Assembly (NCBI RefSeq): GCF_004519315.1
Contig: NZ_SOZE01000005.1
Coordinates: forward strand, 49,190 to 113,189
Direction: 5' to 3'
Length of the DNA stretch: 64,000 nt
Origin: Mucilaginibacter psychrotolerans
Lineage (GTDB): Bacteria; Bacteroidota; Bacteroidia; Sphingobacteriales; Sphingobacteriaceae
Positions within the stretch are counted from its first letter, which is position 1, and every line of letters starts with the position of its first letter. Under the pieces are notes generated by a model. The model was not told where the DNA came from and ran no database searches. It saw nothing but the letters and a program-made list of their open reading frames with translations. Of this stretch, positions 15,593 through 26,003 are shown piece by piece. Both the position numbers and the translations under genes were made by a program.

Positions 15593-15925
15593 TTAAGCGT
15601 TTGGTGGAGGGGTGGGTACTATCGGGTGATAGACTTGCGCGTAAAGTGTATTTTCCTGGTTGTGCAGTACATTGGTTTCAACAACAAATGTTCTGTATGC
15701 AACAAAATGCATGAAGTTTTCGTCAAAAACCTTTTTTTCTTTAAAGGTATCCTTTTCGGGATCTTCTTTTTCGGTTTTGGATTCGTGCTCCAGTTGCATA
15801 ATAACCGCATTCACTGCTTTATTATCCAGGCACAAAAAAGCAGGCGCTATGGATATGGCCATCTTTGCAACAAAGATGCTCATAAACAAAATAACTACCG
15901 AAAGTTTAAACTCTCTTGCTTTCAT
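15593..15925 (-). CDS. Small hypothetical exported or membrane protein
   Basis: A 110-residue protein from the ATG at 15925 (a start three codons earlier is possible). A hydrophobic segment at about 8-29 (LSVVILFMSIFVAKMAISIAPAF) is a signal or anchor, followed by a charged middle (about 45-70, rich in K, E and D) and a proline-rich end (PIVPTPPPNA). No family recognised. It lies upstream of the SulP/carbonic anhydrase operon on the same strand, 141 bases away. Confidence 0.5.
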   Translation of the reverse strand: MKAREFKLSVVILFMSIFVAKMAISIAPAFLCLDNKAVNAVIMQLEHESKTEKEDPEKDTFKEKKVFDENFMHFVAYRTFVVETNVLHNQENTLYAQVYHPIVPTPPPNA

Positions 15926-16024
15926 GCGTGGCAAATATAGTAAAATATGGATACAGAAAACAACGCAATTACAATCTTACATTTTAATTACTAATTTTAA
16001 CGCCACAGCTAAAAAACCGTCGTA

Positions 16025-17566
16025 GTGAATAAAAAGTTAGAAATCTTAGCAGAAAAACGTCAAAAAGCTATGGAAGGCGGAGGCCTTGCCCGTATAGAAA
16101 GCCAGCATAAAAAAGGGAAACTAACTGCACGCGAGCGGCTTCACTTCCTGCTTGATGAGGGGAGCTTTCAGGAAATAGGCATGCTGGTGTCGCACCGCTC
16201 TACCGATTTTGGGATGGAAAAAGAAAAGTACCCCGGTGATGGCGTGGTTACCGGCTACGGCACGGTAAACGGTAGGCTGGTGTATGTTTTCTCGCAGGAT
16301 TTTACCGTTTTCGGCGGCTCCTTATCAGAAACCCATGCCGAAAAGATATGCAGAATAATGGATTTGGCGCTTAAGAACGGTGCGCCTGTAATAGGCCTTA
16401 ACGATTCGGGCGGTGCGCGCATACAGGAAGGCGTGGTATCGCTTGGTGGTTATGCCGATATCTTTTACCGCAACACTATGGCCAGCGGAGTGGTGCCGCA
16501 ATTATCGGCCATTATGGGGCCATGCGCGGGCGGCGCGGTTTATTCGCCCGCCATTACTGATTTTATATTGATGGTGGAGCATACCAGCTACATGTTTGTA
16601 ACCGGCCCTAGCGTAGTGAAGACCGTAACGCACGAAGTGGTAAGTTCAGAGGAGTTGGGTGGAGCAAATACCCATGCCACCAAAAGCGGCGTAACGCACT
16701 TTGCCTGCAGCAACGAGATAGATGCCCTACAGCACCTAAAAAAGCTACTGAGCTATATGCCGCAGAACTGCGAGGAAAGGGCTCCGACTTTGCCATATGA
16801 ACCAGGCAACGAAAGCCGGCCAGCGCTTACCGATATCATGCCTCTAATTGCATCGCAACCTTACGATATCCGCGAGGTGATAGAAGAAGTGCTAGACGAG
16901 AACTCGTTCCTTGAAGTGCATAAAGAGTTTGCCGCCAACATTGTAGTGGGCTTTGCGCGCCTGGCCGGCCGTAGTATTGGCATGGTGGCCAACCAGCCCG
17001 CATTTTTGGCCGGGGTGCTGGATATCCACTCCTCGCAAAAAGCCGCCCGTTTCGTGCGCTTTTGCGATAGCTTCAATATCCCCCTACTGGTGTTCGAAGA
17101 TGTGCCGGGCTTTTTACCGGGTACTGATCAGGAATGGAACGCCATTATTACCAACGGCGCCAAGCTGCTGTACGCATTTTGCGAGGCCACCGTGCCGCGT
17201 ATTACCGTTATTACCCGCAAAGCCTATGGCGGCGCTTACGATGTAATGAACTCCAAGCACATCGGCGCGGATATGAACTTTGCCTGGCCAACAGCCGAAA
17301 TTGCGGTAATGGGTGCTAAAGGCGCTGCCGAAATTATCTTTAAACGCGAAATAAGCACTGCAGAGGACCCTGAAGCCAAATGGCGCGAAAAGGAACAACA
17401 GTACGCCGATATTTTCACAAATCCCTACCGCGCTGCCGAGCGTGGTTTCATTGACGAGGTGATAGAACCTGCCGAAACCAGAGCAAAGCTTATCCAGGCC
17501 TTTAAGATGCTGGAGAACAAAGTTGTGAACAATCCGAGGAAGAAACATGGGAACATACCGCTGTAG
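16025..17566 (+). CDS. Acyl-CoA carboxylase carboxyltransferase (beta) subunit
   Basis: A 513-residue carboxyltransferase of the propionyl-/methylcrotonyl-CoA carboxylase type, starting at GTG 16025. It moves CO2 from carboxybiotin to an acyl-CoA. Seen: [17 protein letters not shown] at the N-terminus, the oxyanion segment [10 protein letters not shown] near 130, [12 protein letters not shown] near 165, and the C-terminal domain signatures [17 protein letters not shown] and [11 protein letters not shown]. Length is typical. No biotin carboxylase or carrier gene adjoins, so it must work with subunits encoded elsewhere. Substrate specificity cannot be told from sequence alone; propionyl-CoA is most likely. 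Confidence 0.92.
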   Translation: MNKKLEILAEKRQKAMEGGGLARIESQHKKGKLTARERLHFLLDEGSFQEIGMLVSHRSTDFGMEKEKYPGDGVVTGYGTVNGRLVYVFSQDFTVFGGSLSETHAEKICRIMDLALKNGAPVIGLNDSGGARIQEGVVSLGGYADIFYRNTMASGVVPQLSAIMGPCAGGAVYSPAITDFILMVEHTSYMFVTGPSVVKTVTHEVVSSEELGGANTHATKSGVTHFACSNEIDALQHLKKLLSYMPQNCEERAPTLPYEPGNESRPALTDIMPLIASQPYDIREVIEEVLDENSFLEVHKEFAANIVVGFARLAGRSIGMVANQPAFLAGVLDIHSSQKAARFVRFCDSFNIPLLVFEDVPGFLPGTDQEWNAIITNGAKLLYAFCEATVPRITVITRKAYGGAYDVMNSKHIGADMNFAWPTAEIAVMGAKGAAEIIFKREISTAEDPEAKWREKEQQYADIFTNPYRAAERGFIDEVIEPAETRAKLIQAFKMLENKVVNNPRKKHGNIPL

Positions 17567-17770
17567 GATTTGAGAAGTTGGAATATGATGACAAACAAAA
17601 ACCAGTGCCTTTTACGAAGTATATAAACAAATATGCCGCTGAAGCTTTGCATACCGTACTCATCACAGCCTAAGTGATGAGGTTGTTTATCAGATACTGA
17701 ACATCAAACCAAGGATAGGCGTGGAAATGGCATAAATTTAATTTATCAAGGATAGGTTTATGAAGAGGCA

Positions 17771-19132
17771 TTATTTTGCCCAAATACCGGTTGCTTTATT
17801 AGCAATTATGAGTTTACATTGCCAGGTGATGAATACGTTGGTTACCAGCATCACGATAATGTTAGCCAGAACGGTGCCCGGTAAACCTATCTGTTTGATG
17901 AGGAATATAGACAAGGGTACGTTAATAATGCCGGTTGCAATTACTAATATCAGCTGCACGCGCAGTTTACCTACGCCATTGAGCAGGTAGGCGTGTATCA
18001 CCATCCAGGTTTGCAATATGGCATACACCGCCATACTTAACGATAACATGTTGGGTACAACTATTCCGTTGCCTATCCAAAGCCTATAAACGATGCCCGA
18101 AAACAGGTACAGCACAAAAGCAAATACGGCAGCGGCTGCCCAAAGCTTGCGCATCTTGCGAATGGAGCCGCGTATCCACCCAAAATCTTCACGGGCGTAC
18201 GCATCCGTAAACGCACTCCAGTAAGGGGTTATAATAATGTAGAATACAATATTGATAATGGAGAAATATTTGAACGGTATATTAAATGTAGTAACCTCGT
18301 GCGGGCCAAGTATACGGCTGATGACTATATTATCAGTCTCGTACAATATAAGCGCGCCTATCTGTATAAAGAAGAATGCTGCACTTACGCTCATGAGGCT
18401 CTTGGCATTCAGCAGCAATACGTTCCTAAGCCGGGGTATAAATGCTTTAAGACTGGTAGCAAACAGGTAAATATTTGCCAACAGCAGCACCAGAACCGGC
18501 GAGCCGGAAGCGACCAGCACCAACAAGTACAAGTTGCCCTTGGTAAAAATGGAGAGTACCCATATCAGTACGTAAGTTAGCACCTGCCCCAGCAGTAATA
18601 TCAACGAAGCTTTAAATGGCTGGTGCATAGCAATAAGGATGCTGTTTACCGGCTGCAGTATAAATTGTATGCAGAAAGATGCCAGGGTGATAACCAGCAC
18701 GGGCCAAATATCGAATTGCATGGTAGCGGGTACCCGCAGTAGCCAGTTCCAGTTGAAAAACAGGCCAACGCTATAAAACACCACAAATACCGCTACAGCT
18801 ATTCCGCAAAGCAACGCATAAGTGGTACTAATGTCGCGCTGAACGGCATCATGCTCTCCAAGAGCCAGAGAGTGCGCTAGCTTATTGCGCAACCCGTTAC
18901 TAAGTCCTATATCGAAAGTGTTTATCCACGCCACTAATGATGCTATGGTTACCCAAATGCCGTACTGCGTGGCGTTGAGGTAATTGATGGTTAAAGGTAA
19001 AAGCAAAAAACCGATAAGCACGCTTAGACCCCGTATTAAAAAAGTATATACGATATTCCTTTTTACCTTCAGGCTGCGCTCGCTGCCCGCGCTCCAGAAT
19101 GCCTGCGCCTTATTTTTGATGAAGGAGCGCAT
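17771..19132 (-). CDS. Oligosaccharide flippase (Wzx/MATE superfamily)
   Basis: A 453-residue polytopic inner-membrane protein with about 12-14 predicted helices between residues 25 and 445. The N-terminal pattern GLSVLIGFLLLPLTINYLNATQYGIWVTIASLVAWINTFDIGLSNGLRNKLA is typical of polysaccharide flippases. It would move lipid-linked oligosaccharides across the inner membrane. It ends the leftward block at 17.8-22.3 kb. A second flippase at 27435 is clearly different in sequence, suggesting a second substrate. Confidence 0.85.
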   Translation of the reverse strand: MRSFIKNKAQAFWSAGSERSLKVKRNIVYTFLIRGLSVLIGFLLLPLTINYLNATQYGIWVTIASLVAWINTFDIGLSNGLRNKLAHSLALGEHDAVQRDISTTYALLCGIAVAVFVVFYSVGLFFNWNWLLRVPATMQFDIWPVLVITLASFCIQFILQPVNSILIAMHQPFKASLILLLGQVLTYVLIWVLSIFTKGNLYLLVLVASGSPVLVLLLANIYLFATSLKAFIPRLRNVLLLNAKSLMSVSAAFFFIQIGALILYETDNIVISRILGPHEVTTFNIPFKYFSIINIVFYIIITPYWSAFTDAYAREDFGWIRGSIRKMRKLWAAAAVFAFVLYLFSGIVYRLWIGNGIVVPNMLSLSMAVYAILQTWMVIHAYLLNGVGKLRVQLILVIATGIINVPLSIFLIKQIGLPGTVLANIIVMLVTNVFITWQCKLIIANKATGIWAK

Positions 19133-19281
19133 TTTATAGGGGATAATTTATACGGATACTTTTTTTTGATTGCATAGCTATTTGACGCTCCCGCAAATTT
19201 ATATAAACCAATAACATTATCGCTTTAAAGCGTTTGTTATTTAGTACCGCTTTTGTAAGTACATCATCCAGTGGCTGCAAT

Positions 19282-20244
19282 TCATTGCGTTTGCGCCGGA
19301 ATAATTTCTCCCGGCAATATCGAAGCATCTATTTTGGCATTGAAGATATTGGTATCCCAACCGGCAACTTTGCCGCAGTTACCCTGGTTCCAGCCTGCAT
19401 TTGGCTTACCATTAGCTTTAGTAAAATTAACATGGTTACTGGCCATAGTATTTAATGAGCAGCCAGAGGTATGCTGTTTCCAGATATAAAGCCCCACATT
19501 GGTAAACTTTTGCTGTTTGCCGTATATCGTATTATTGATGATGCTGATATGGTTGCCCCCCGCTATGGCCATGCCATACTGTCCGGGATTTACGAGGATG
19601 TTGTTTTTGGCAACTATGTACGCGCCACCGTTGTCGCCCAACATAATCCCACCGCCTATGGTACTAGGGCCGCCGCCCCTTATGCGGTTGCCTATAACCT
19701 GTATAGGGCTGGCAGGCGTGCCAGCGCTTTTGAATACGTTTATAGCATCTTCAGGGGCGCTTTGGCCGGGTACGTTTTCGCCGTTGTTGTAGTTTATTTT
19801 ACTGCCGGGGCCAATTACCTCGTCAAACTGTACCATCTGGCCGCGCGGAAAGGGGCCTTGTATATTTCTGAAATTATTGTAGCTAACATCTATCTGCCGG
19901 CACTCTACCGCGTACACGCCCGAGGCCAGCTTCTCAAAGTAACAATTCACCACCTTTATATTACATGAGCTTAGCAATATGATGCCATTTTTTTTGGAAA
20001 AACGGAAGCGGCAATTTTTTACGGTGATGTTATAACAATTGTTAAGCTCCAGGCAATCCAACGTGTCGCCTTGTATATCCAACCCGCTTATCACCCTGTC
20101 ATGTGCGCCGTTCAGCTTAACAGGTTTTGATGACCGATAGCTTACAATCCGGGTAGTAGCACCGTTGCACGCAAGCAATAAGGATATCATCAACAAAGCT
20201 GCGGTAAAAATATAAGCCGCTTTCAACCTGCAAACAACATACAT
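19282..20244 (-). CDS. Parallel beta-helix repeat lipoprotein
   Basis: A 320-residue protein with a lipoprotein signal (LLMISLLLACNG, cysteine near residue 26) followed by repeated asparagine-rich turns such as NNCYNITVKNC, SSCNIKVVNC and NHISIINNTIYG. These are the rungs of a right-handed parallel beta-helix (pectate-lyase/NosD-like fold) over about residues 45-270. Such proteins bind, cleave or epimerise acidic polysaccharides outside the cell. Catalytic residues are not evident, so a lyase, epimerase or purely binding role is open. Position next to the export genes suggests it handles the polymer made here. Confidence 0.75.
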   Translation of the reverse strand: MYVVCRLKAAYIFTAALLMISLLLACNGATTRIVSYRSSKPVKLNGAHDRVISGLDIQGDTLDCLELNNCYNITVKNCRFRFSKKNGIILLSSCNIKVVNCYFEKLASGVYAVECRQIDVSYNNFRNIQGPFPRGQMVQFDEVIGPGSKINYNNGENVPGQSAPEDAINVFKSAGTPASPIQVIGNRIRGGGPSTIGGGIMLGDNGGAYIVAKNNILVNPGQYGMAIAGGNHISIINNTIYGKQQKFTNVGLYIWKQHTSGCSLNTMASNHVNFTKANGKPNAGWNQGNCGKVAGWDTNIFNAKIDASILPGEIIPAQTQ

Positions 20245-20377
20245 AATAAGTGATATATCAAATTCCGAAGGTACAACAACGAGTAGAGATTAACCTAACA
20301 ACCCGGGCTTTTAGGCTAAAGGCCGAGGGGGACGGCCTGCCTGTTTAAACACATGATCCAACCAGCGCCAGAATCAG

Positions 20378-21145
20378 TCATTTGTCATATAAATACTTCT
20401 GCCCTTTGTTTCTCATGCCTATTTTTTCTTTAAATACCAGGTAAATAAACACCGGACCATAAACCAAATACCTGCGCCACAGGTGGTTTGGCTCGTGCAA
20501 TAAACGGATAAACCATTCCAGTCCAAGGTTTATCCAGAATTTCCCCGGCCGCTTAACCGTTTCTGAATAGAAATCGAAAACAGCCCCAATAGAGCAAATT
20601 ATATCAACATTAAGTTTGTCTTTATGCTTATAAACCCATTTTTCCTGCTTAGGCGCAGTCATGCCCACAAAGAGCACATCGGGCTTAAACTCATTGATAT
20701 GCTTTACCATATCTTCATTATCAGCATTGCTAAACGTTTCCTTGAAAGGGGGTGAGTAAACACCAACCTTAATAGCTGGATACTCTATAGATAACCGCTC
20801 GCGTATGCCGGCAAGCGTTTCATGGGAAGAACCAAGATAAAAGCAACTGCCGCCAACTTGCTGCAACGATTTAAGAAGGTGGTTGTGCAAATCTGCCCCG
20901 GCTATTTTCTTAATCCTTTCGCCAACTAATATTTTTACCGCACCAACTATACCAACGCCATCAGGAAGCAGTAGCGTTGAATTAGTAAGTACCGTTTTAA
21001 ACTCAGAATCTTTCTCTGCAATTACGTAAGAATATTGGTTTAGCGTATTTATAACACACTGCGACTCTTGTTTAAGGCCAATGTTGCTTAAGCTCGAGTT
21101 AAAAATATCGTAGTCGAATAATTTCAAAGTGCGGTATTTATCCAT
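20378..21145 (-). CDS. WecG/TagA/CpsF-family glycosyltransferase (GT26)
   Basis: A 255-residue GT26 transferase. Family marks: LLLPDGVGIVGAVKIL (about 53-68), RIKKIAGADL near 75-84, FYLGSSHETLAGIRERL and VLFVGMTAPKQEKWVYKHK near 154-172, and SIGAVFDFYSETVKRPGKFW. These enzymes add ManNAc-type or glucose residues to undecaprenyl-linked acceptors early in repeat-unit assembly, at the inner face of the membrane. Its stop is 133 bases before the beta-helix gene; a small hairpin (20320-20338) lies in the gap. Confidence 0.9.
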   Translation of the reverse strand: MDKYRTLKLFDYDIFNSSLSNIGLKQESQCVINTLNQYSYVIAEKDSEFKTVLTNSTLLLPDGVGIVGAVKILVGERIKKIAGADLHNHLLKSLQQVGGSCFYLGSSHETLAGIRERLSIEYPAIKVGVYSPPFKETFSNADNEDMVKHINEFKPDVLFVGMTAPKQEKWVYKHKDKLNVDIICSIGAVFDFYSETVKRPGKFWINLGLEWFIRLLHEPNHLWRRYLVYGPVFIYLVFKEKIGMRNKGQKYLYDK

Positions 21146-21562
21146 TGTTTCATTAAAAAGTAAATAAATCTGCGGCGCCCTGGAGTTTAATACCTTTCAT
21201 ATAAAAACACATCCGATAAACATATGAAAAATGCTTTGAATATCTCTAAAAAACTTCACTTAACACCTGGCTTACTGCCTACGGTTATCAACTATTCGAT
21301 TTTTTATCTATCGCCCGTGTTTTATTAATTAAAATTAACGACCTACACGGCGCTAAAATTATAAATTTTATAACAAAACTGAATTTTCATTTTTAACTTA
21401 ATATTATTTATTTTTAATAGATTACTAATCAATACGTTACTAACGCATAGCTTTACCGATCGGTTGAGTTAATAACTCAATATAAATTTAATAAACCATC
21501 AAATAATAAGTAAAAACGCGTTTTTTTATACAATAGAACGGCCTTCGAACAGACATACGAAA
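21146..21562. other. AT-rich regulatory gap
   Basis: About 417 bases without a gene between two leftward genes. It is very AT-rich and contains the perfect inverted repeat TTGAGTTAATAACTCAA (21464-21480) and AAAATTATAAATTTT, either of which could be a regulator site or only chance in AT-rich DNA. The promoter of the GT26 gene should lie in its left part. Confidence 0.4.
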
Positions 21563-22300
21563 TTAAACGTTTTGCAGTTGCCTAATATAATTTATCCAAT
21601 TTTGCATAGTTGGCTTATCAAAATGATCGGTAAGGTCACCGGCAGCGTCAAAAGTAGGGTGCAGCATCACCTCTACCTTTTCACCGGCGGGGCGGGCTTG
21701 TACGTTAGCTAAAAAAAGGGCCACAGTTTCGAATTTATGGGTATAATTTAATCCATTATCTATAAGCTTTTGATTGATATACTTTCGATACCAGTATTTA
21801 AGATAGCTCCCTTCGCGGTAGGTTTGTGCCAGCCTTAGCTTCAGCTGGTAGTGGCGGGCGGCCTGCAAAAACAATCCGTTGAGCGAAGGCAAGGTGTGCA
21901 GGTGATAATGTGAATCGATGTGGCTTACGGGCACGCCATGCTGCAGTGCATTATTTATTTGCGCGTGTATCTCCTGTAACAGCGCTTTTTGTTCTTGCCT
22001 GCTAAATCGCGCAAATATATTGTTAGTTTGCTCCAGGCTCCAGGTTCCATCGGCATTCAACAGGCGCGCGGGTACATTGGTTAGTGGCCGGCAGTCGGCC
22101 AGGTTAACGTGCACGCCAACATTAATGATGCAGGAATTATCCTCAATTATCTGCACAGCTTCTTCAAAACCCGGGGTATTCGTTAACAAAGTGGCACTAT
22201 TAATATATTCTTTTTCGAAGCAAAATAATATAGCTTTGTTTACCGAGGCGTTGAGGCCAAAATCGTCAGCGTTGGCAATGATATTTGAATTTAATGGCAT
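21563..22300 (-). CDS. YdjC/ChbG-family carbohydrate deacetylase
   Basis: A 245-residue protein of the YdjC-like family, metal-dependent deacetylases of N-acetylated sugars. Metal ligands seen: the N-terminal ANADDFGLN (aspartate pair at about 11-12), VGVHVNL near 82-88, and SHIDSHYHLHTLP near 122-135 with the paired histidines. A late MLHPTFD segment supplies another histidine. No signal peptide, so cytoplasmic. In this locus it may deacetylate a lipid-linked or nucleotide sugar intermediate; the substrate is not known. Confidence 0.85.
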   Translation of the reverse strand: MPLNSNIIANADDFGLNASVNKAILFCFEKEYINSATLLTNTPGFEEAVQIIEDNSCIINVGVHVNLADCRPLTNVPARLLNADGTWSLEQTNNIFARFSRQEQKALLQEIHAQINNALQHGVPVSHIDSHYHLHTLPSLNGLFLQAARHYQLKLRLAQTYREGSYLKYWYRKYINQKLIDNGLNYTHKFETVALFLANVQARPAGEKVEVMLHPTFDAAGDLTDHFDKPTMQNWINYIRQLQNV

Positions 22301-22677
22301 AAAAATTATAAATTTACTAAAGAAAAGCAGAAGTGGAAAAAATAGCTAAAATTAAAAATTCGTAAACATATAGGTACTTAAACTATAATTTAAGCAAAAA
22401 AAATCTTTTAAAATTCACCTTTTCATATTTTTTGTTATTTTCGCATGAATTATATCGACGACATAGGAAATTTATAATCAACAAGAATGACTGGCTGTTT
22501 TAAAGAGATTTACCCCTCCCCTATCTTTAAATTAGCCCAATTATATTTAGTTTCATTAAAAATCATATCTTTCATCGCCCTTACTTTTAATATATTTAGC
22601 GCAAAAACCACCAATTATACCACCTTCCTTATGCAAACAGATCATTACCGTTTAAATCTATTGTTAAATTACTAAAT
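22301..22677 (+). promoter_or_regulatory. Divergent promoter region of the export operon
   Basis: A 377-base AT-rich gap between the leftward deacetylase and the rightward export lipoprotein. TATTTTCG at 22436-22443 resembles the TAnnTTTG box and would give an untranslated leader of about 230 bases. A 62-codon frame at 22487-22675 is not convincing because of its composition. The long leader could hold regulation of the whole rightward block. Confidence 0.4.
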
Positions 22678-23457
22678 ATGAAATTGAAACACTTATTTGC
22701 CATTTTTATTGCTGCTTTAGTTCTTTTCAATCTGGCTTGTACTCCTTATAAAAACATCCCATATTTTCAGGATTTAAGAAGAGACAGTATCACCACGGAA
22801 GACATTACAAATTATAGCCCGGTTACCATCCAGCCGGGCGACCAACTGGGGTTACATTTCACAAGCTTAAACGTTGAGGCATCGGCGTTATTCAACTACA
22901 ACCTGGAGCGGCCATCTGGTGGCAGTGGCAATTTAGACAGGAGTGAGCAAAACGCCGTTGTTGGCTATTATGTAGATACGGATGGCAACATAGTGCTTCC
23001 TCTTGTTGGCAAGGTGAAAGCAACAGGATTCACCACAACAGAGTTCGCAAAGGTAGTTGAAGAAAAAGTGTTGCCCTATTTAACTAAACCAACAGTTAGT
23101 GTACGCTACCAGAATTTCAAGGTATCGGTTTTAGGCGATGTTAGATCACCTAATCTTTTCAATATTTATAACGAGCGGACAACCGTATCCGAGGTTTTGA
23201 GTATGGCCGGCGATTTAAATATTACCGGTATCAGGCGGGTTGTACTTATAAGAGAACTTGAGGGAAAAAGGCAGTATATCCCATTGGACCTCACTTCTAA
23301 AAACATATTCAGTTCTCCTTATTACTATGTTAAAAAGAATGACGTTATATATGTACAGCCTAACGAACAACGGGCTGCTAACGATGGGTCTACATTCCAA
23401 AGAGCAAGTTTAGTCATTTCAGTTTTATCAGTTGTTGCTGTCCTTTTAACCAGATAA
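22678..23457 (+). CDS. Polysaccharide export outer-membrane lipoprotein (Wza-like)
   Basis: A 259-residue lipoprotein with lipobox cysteine C21 (FNLAC). It contains the poly-export domain (about 45-135, IQPGDQLGLHF and TDGNIVLPLVGKVKATG) and one SLBB domain (about 140-225, VSVLGDVRSPNLFNIYNERTTVSEVLSMAGD), and ends in a hydrophobic helix (ASLVISVLSVVAVLLTR) that may span the outer membrane as in Wza. It forms the outer-membrane channel for capsule or exopolysaccharide. Nine bases before the Wzc-like kinase, with which it works. Confidence 0.9.
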   Translation: MKLKHLFAIFIAALVLFNLACTPYKNIPYFQDLRRDSITTEDITNYSPVTIQPGDQLGLHFTSLNVEASALFNYNLERPSGGSGNLDRSEQNAVVGYYVDTDGNIVLPLVGKVKATGFTTTEFAKVVEEKVLPYLTKPTVSVRYQNFKVSVLGDVRSPNLFNIYNERTTVSEVLSMAGDLNITGIRRVVLIRELEGKRQYIPLDLTSKNIFSSPYYYVKKNDVIYVQPNEQRAANDGSTFQRASLVISVLSVVAVLLTR

Positions 23458-23466
23458 TTATTTAGT

Positions 23467-25866
23467 ATGAGCAAGCAAAAATCTCAATTAACAACGTTTA
23501 CTTTACCTGCAGGAGATACCGAATCATCTGCATCAGGAGATGTTATAAAGAAATACCTTTTCCATTGGCCCCTGTTCGTATTGGGGGTAATTCTATTTAT
23601 TATTCTGGCTTTTTTTTATCTACAAGTAACAAAACCCACCTACCCAATATTAGCTACCCTTGAATTTAAGGGGCCAACAAGCTCTGAAGGTACCGTAATC
23701 AATAAAAATGGCGACAATCAACAATTAGACCCTATAAGCACCCCTGTTATTGTGGAAAACGAAATAGAGGTAATGCAATCTAAGAAGTTAATGTACAAAG
23801 TCGTAAACGACCTTCAGCTTTGGGCTACTTATAAAGCAAAGGACGGCGGGGTAGACCTTTATAAGGAAACCCCCGTAAAATTTTCATTTGTAAAAGCCGT
23901 AGGTACTATTGACGGAAAAGGCGAGAAAATAGAGGTAATCTTAAAAGACGCAAACTCATTTACCCTTCTTGACAACGAAAGCGGCAATAAGGACTATGCT
24001 TATGGTAGCGCTATCAAAAGCTCTTTTGGGACATGGAAGCTAACTCCAACAACTAATTTTAATTCGTTTAAGGGCAAAACAATAGATATAACCGTTAGCG
24101 ATCCAGATCAGGTTGCCGATGATTACCAAACCAGAGTAAAAGTTGAACTTGAAAATAAAGACGCACCGTTCGTGAATATTTCTACTTCCGATCAGGTACC
24201 TAGCCGTGGAAAAGACATCCTTAACGAGTTGATGGCGCAATACAAAGAAGACGCAATGTCATCCAAAAACAGGGACGCGCAAAAAGCCATTGATTTTATA
24301 ACCCTGAGGCTTGATTCGCTTGACCGGGATTTAAATATAGATGAAAGGCAAATAGAACAATTCAAAAGTGCTCAAAGCATGACTGACATCAACTCGCAAA
24401 GCCAAGGATTCAGAGATATTAGCCAAGCCAATATTAAAGCGAATAATGAGGCCGATGTGCAGCTAAAAATCCTAAACGACATAGAAAAAACGATGAACAA
24501 TCCGAAGAATTTCGGAGCCCTACCGCCTACAAGCGCGCATTTAGAAGACCCGAGTTTAATGGCTTTGTATGAAAAACTTACTGCCGTTCAGTTGCAAAAA
24601 GCGCAATTGCTTGCCACTACTCCGGAAACTAACCCTTTGTTCGACCCTATCAACCAACAGTTAGCTGCATTGCAAAAGGCATTCAAAGATAAAATTACGG
24701 CTATGAAGGCTTCGCAGGTAGCCATTAAAGAGCAGATAGCGAAATTTCAATCAGGAATTCAAACAGGCCTGAAAAAGATACCTGAGCAAGACCGCTTGTA
24801 CACTTCGATGAAACGTAAACAGGAAAGTAAAGAAAAAATATATACTTTTTTACTTGAAAAACGCGAGCAAATATCACTAAGGTATGCATCTACCGTTTCA
24901 GATTCTGAAATAGTAGATGATGCCCATGCGGGCAAAGCAAAATGGCCAAAGCCAGCTATAGTTTATGCTATAGCATTACTGCTAGGTTTAGCATCGCCAA
25001 TAGGATTGCTTTATGCACGTGAAAGCTTAAATGAGCGTATAAGCAACCGTAAACAAATTGAGGACGCTGTTAACGTACCAATTTTAGGAGAGCTTTCTTA
25101 CCAGGAAGACACCACCCCTATCGTGGTTACGCAGGGTCGGGGAAAATTCGCCATCGGCGAGCAGTTCAGGGTATTGCGTACCAACTTATCGCATTTACAC
25201 GGCAATAACGAAAAGGGCCGCGTAACACTGTTTACGTCAAGTATTGGCAGCGAAGGCAAAAGCTTTGTAAGCTCTAACCTTTCCGTTACACTTGCTTATG
25301 CATCCAGAAAAACCATCATTTTAGAAATGGATCTTCGCAAGCCGAAAATATCCGGAATATTCAATTTATCGCCGGAGCACCCCGGCATCAGCGATTACCT
25401 GGTAGAAACTCATAAAGATATTTCGAAACTCATACAGCCATCGGGCATACCCGGGCTTGATGTATTAGGCTGCGGCCCAATACAACCCAACCCGTCGGAG
25501 TTGCTTGAGAAAAATAAACTGGACGAGTTAATCAACACGCTAAAAGAAACCTATGATGATATCCTAATCGATTCGCCGCCAATACACCTGGTAACCGATT
25601 CTTATATTATTGCACGAACCGCCGGTGCCGTTGTTTACATGATAAGGCAGGGCCATACGCTTAAAGATGAGCTTGAATTTATCAACGGCGTTGACGAAGC
25701 TAAACGGTTCCCGAAATTCACTTTGGTGTTTAACGGTATAAAGCGCGATTCCTTTAACTACGGCTACGGGTACACTAACAGTTATTACAGTTCGTACAAC
25801 ACTAATGCAGTGGAAGAGAAAGACACCTTTGGATCTAAAATACGAACGTTTTTAAGAAGATTTTAA
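23467..25866 (+). CDS. Wzc-like polysaccharide co-polymerase with BY-kinase
   Basis: A 799-residue inner-membrane protein. Wzz domain with first membrane helix about 31-53, a long periplasmic coiled-coil part with a GNVR-like segment ending near 460, second helix near 497-518, then a cytoplasmic tyrosine kinase: Walker A SSIGSEGKSFVSSN, Walker A' ILEMDLRKPK, Walker B DDILIDSPP. The C-terminus has six tyrosines between 765 and 777, the autophosphorylation cluster. It controls chain length and export with the Wza-like protein. The fused form is typical of Gram-negative bacteria. No Wzb-type phosphatase is seen in the window. Confidence 0.92.
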   Translation: MSKQKSQLTTFTLPAGDTESSASGDVIKKYLFHWPLFVLGVILFIILAFFYLQVTKPTYPILATLEFKGPTSSEGTVINKNGDNQQLDPISTPVIVENEIEVMQSKKLMYKVVNDLQLWATYKAKDGGVDLYKETPVKFSFVKAVGTIDGKGEKIEVILKDANSFTLLDNESGNKDYAYGSAIKSSFGTWKLTPTTNFNSFKGKTIDITVSDPDQVADDYQTRVKVELENKDAPFVNISTSDQVPSRGKDILNELMAQYKEDAMSSKNRDAQKAIDFITLRLDSLDRDLNIDERQIEQFKSAQSMTDINSQSQGFRDISQANIKANNEADVQLKILNDIEKTMNNPKNFGALPPTSAHLEDPSLMALYEKLTAVQLQKAQLLATTPETNPLFDPINQQLAALQKAFKDKITAMKASQVAIKEQIAKFQSGIQTGLKKIPEQDRLYTSMKRKQESKEKIYTFLLEKREQISLRYASTVSDSEIVDDAHAGKAKWPKPAIVYAIALLLGLASPIGLLYARESLNERISNRKQIEDAVNVPILGELSYQEDTTPIVVTQGRGKFAIGEQFRVLRTNLSHLHGNNEKGRVTLFTSSIGSEGKSFVSSNLSVTLAYASRKTIILEMDLRKPKISGIFNLSPEHPGISDYLVETHKDISKLIQPSGIPGLDVLGCGPIQPNPSELLEKNKLDELINTLKETYDDILIDSPPIHLVTDSYIIARTAGAVVYMIRQGHTLKDELEFINGVDEAKRFPKFTLVFNGIKRDSFNYGYGYTNSYYSSYNTNAVEEKDTFGSKIRTFLRRF

Positions 25867-26003
25867 ATTAACTTGATACCTGCTACTCCAATTTCAGCGT
25901 TTGCAGGCAACTTTAACATTAAGCTGATATGTCGATTATTTCGGCATTTAGTTTAAACTTAAAAAATTAAAATCCGTACAATACACTACCTCAAAAAATA
26001 AAT

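Noticed and set aside
17567-17770. Short open segments after the carboxylase gene
   Set aside because: The bases read as short frames in two phases but with stops and no recognised similarity; a gene remnant cannot be shown.
19134-19328. 64-codon frame between the flippase and beta-helix genes
   Set aside because: It overlaps the beta-helix gene end and is basic with no family; most likely chance.
22487-22675. 62-codon frame before the export lipoprotein
   Set aside because: Its composition follows AT-rich non-coding DNA and it ends 2 bases before the lipoprotein; more likely leader RNA.
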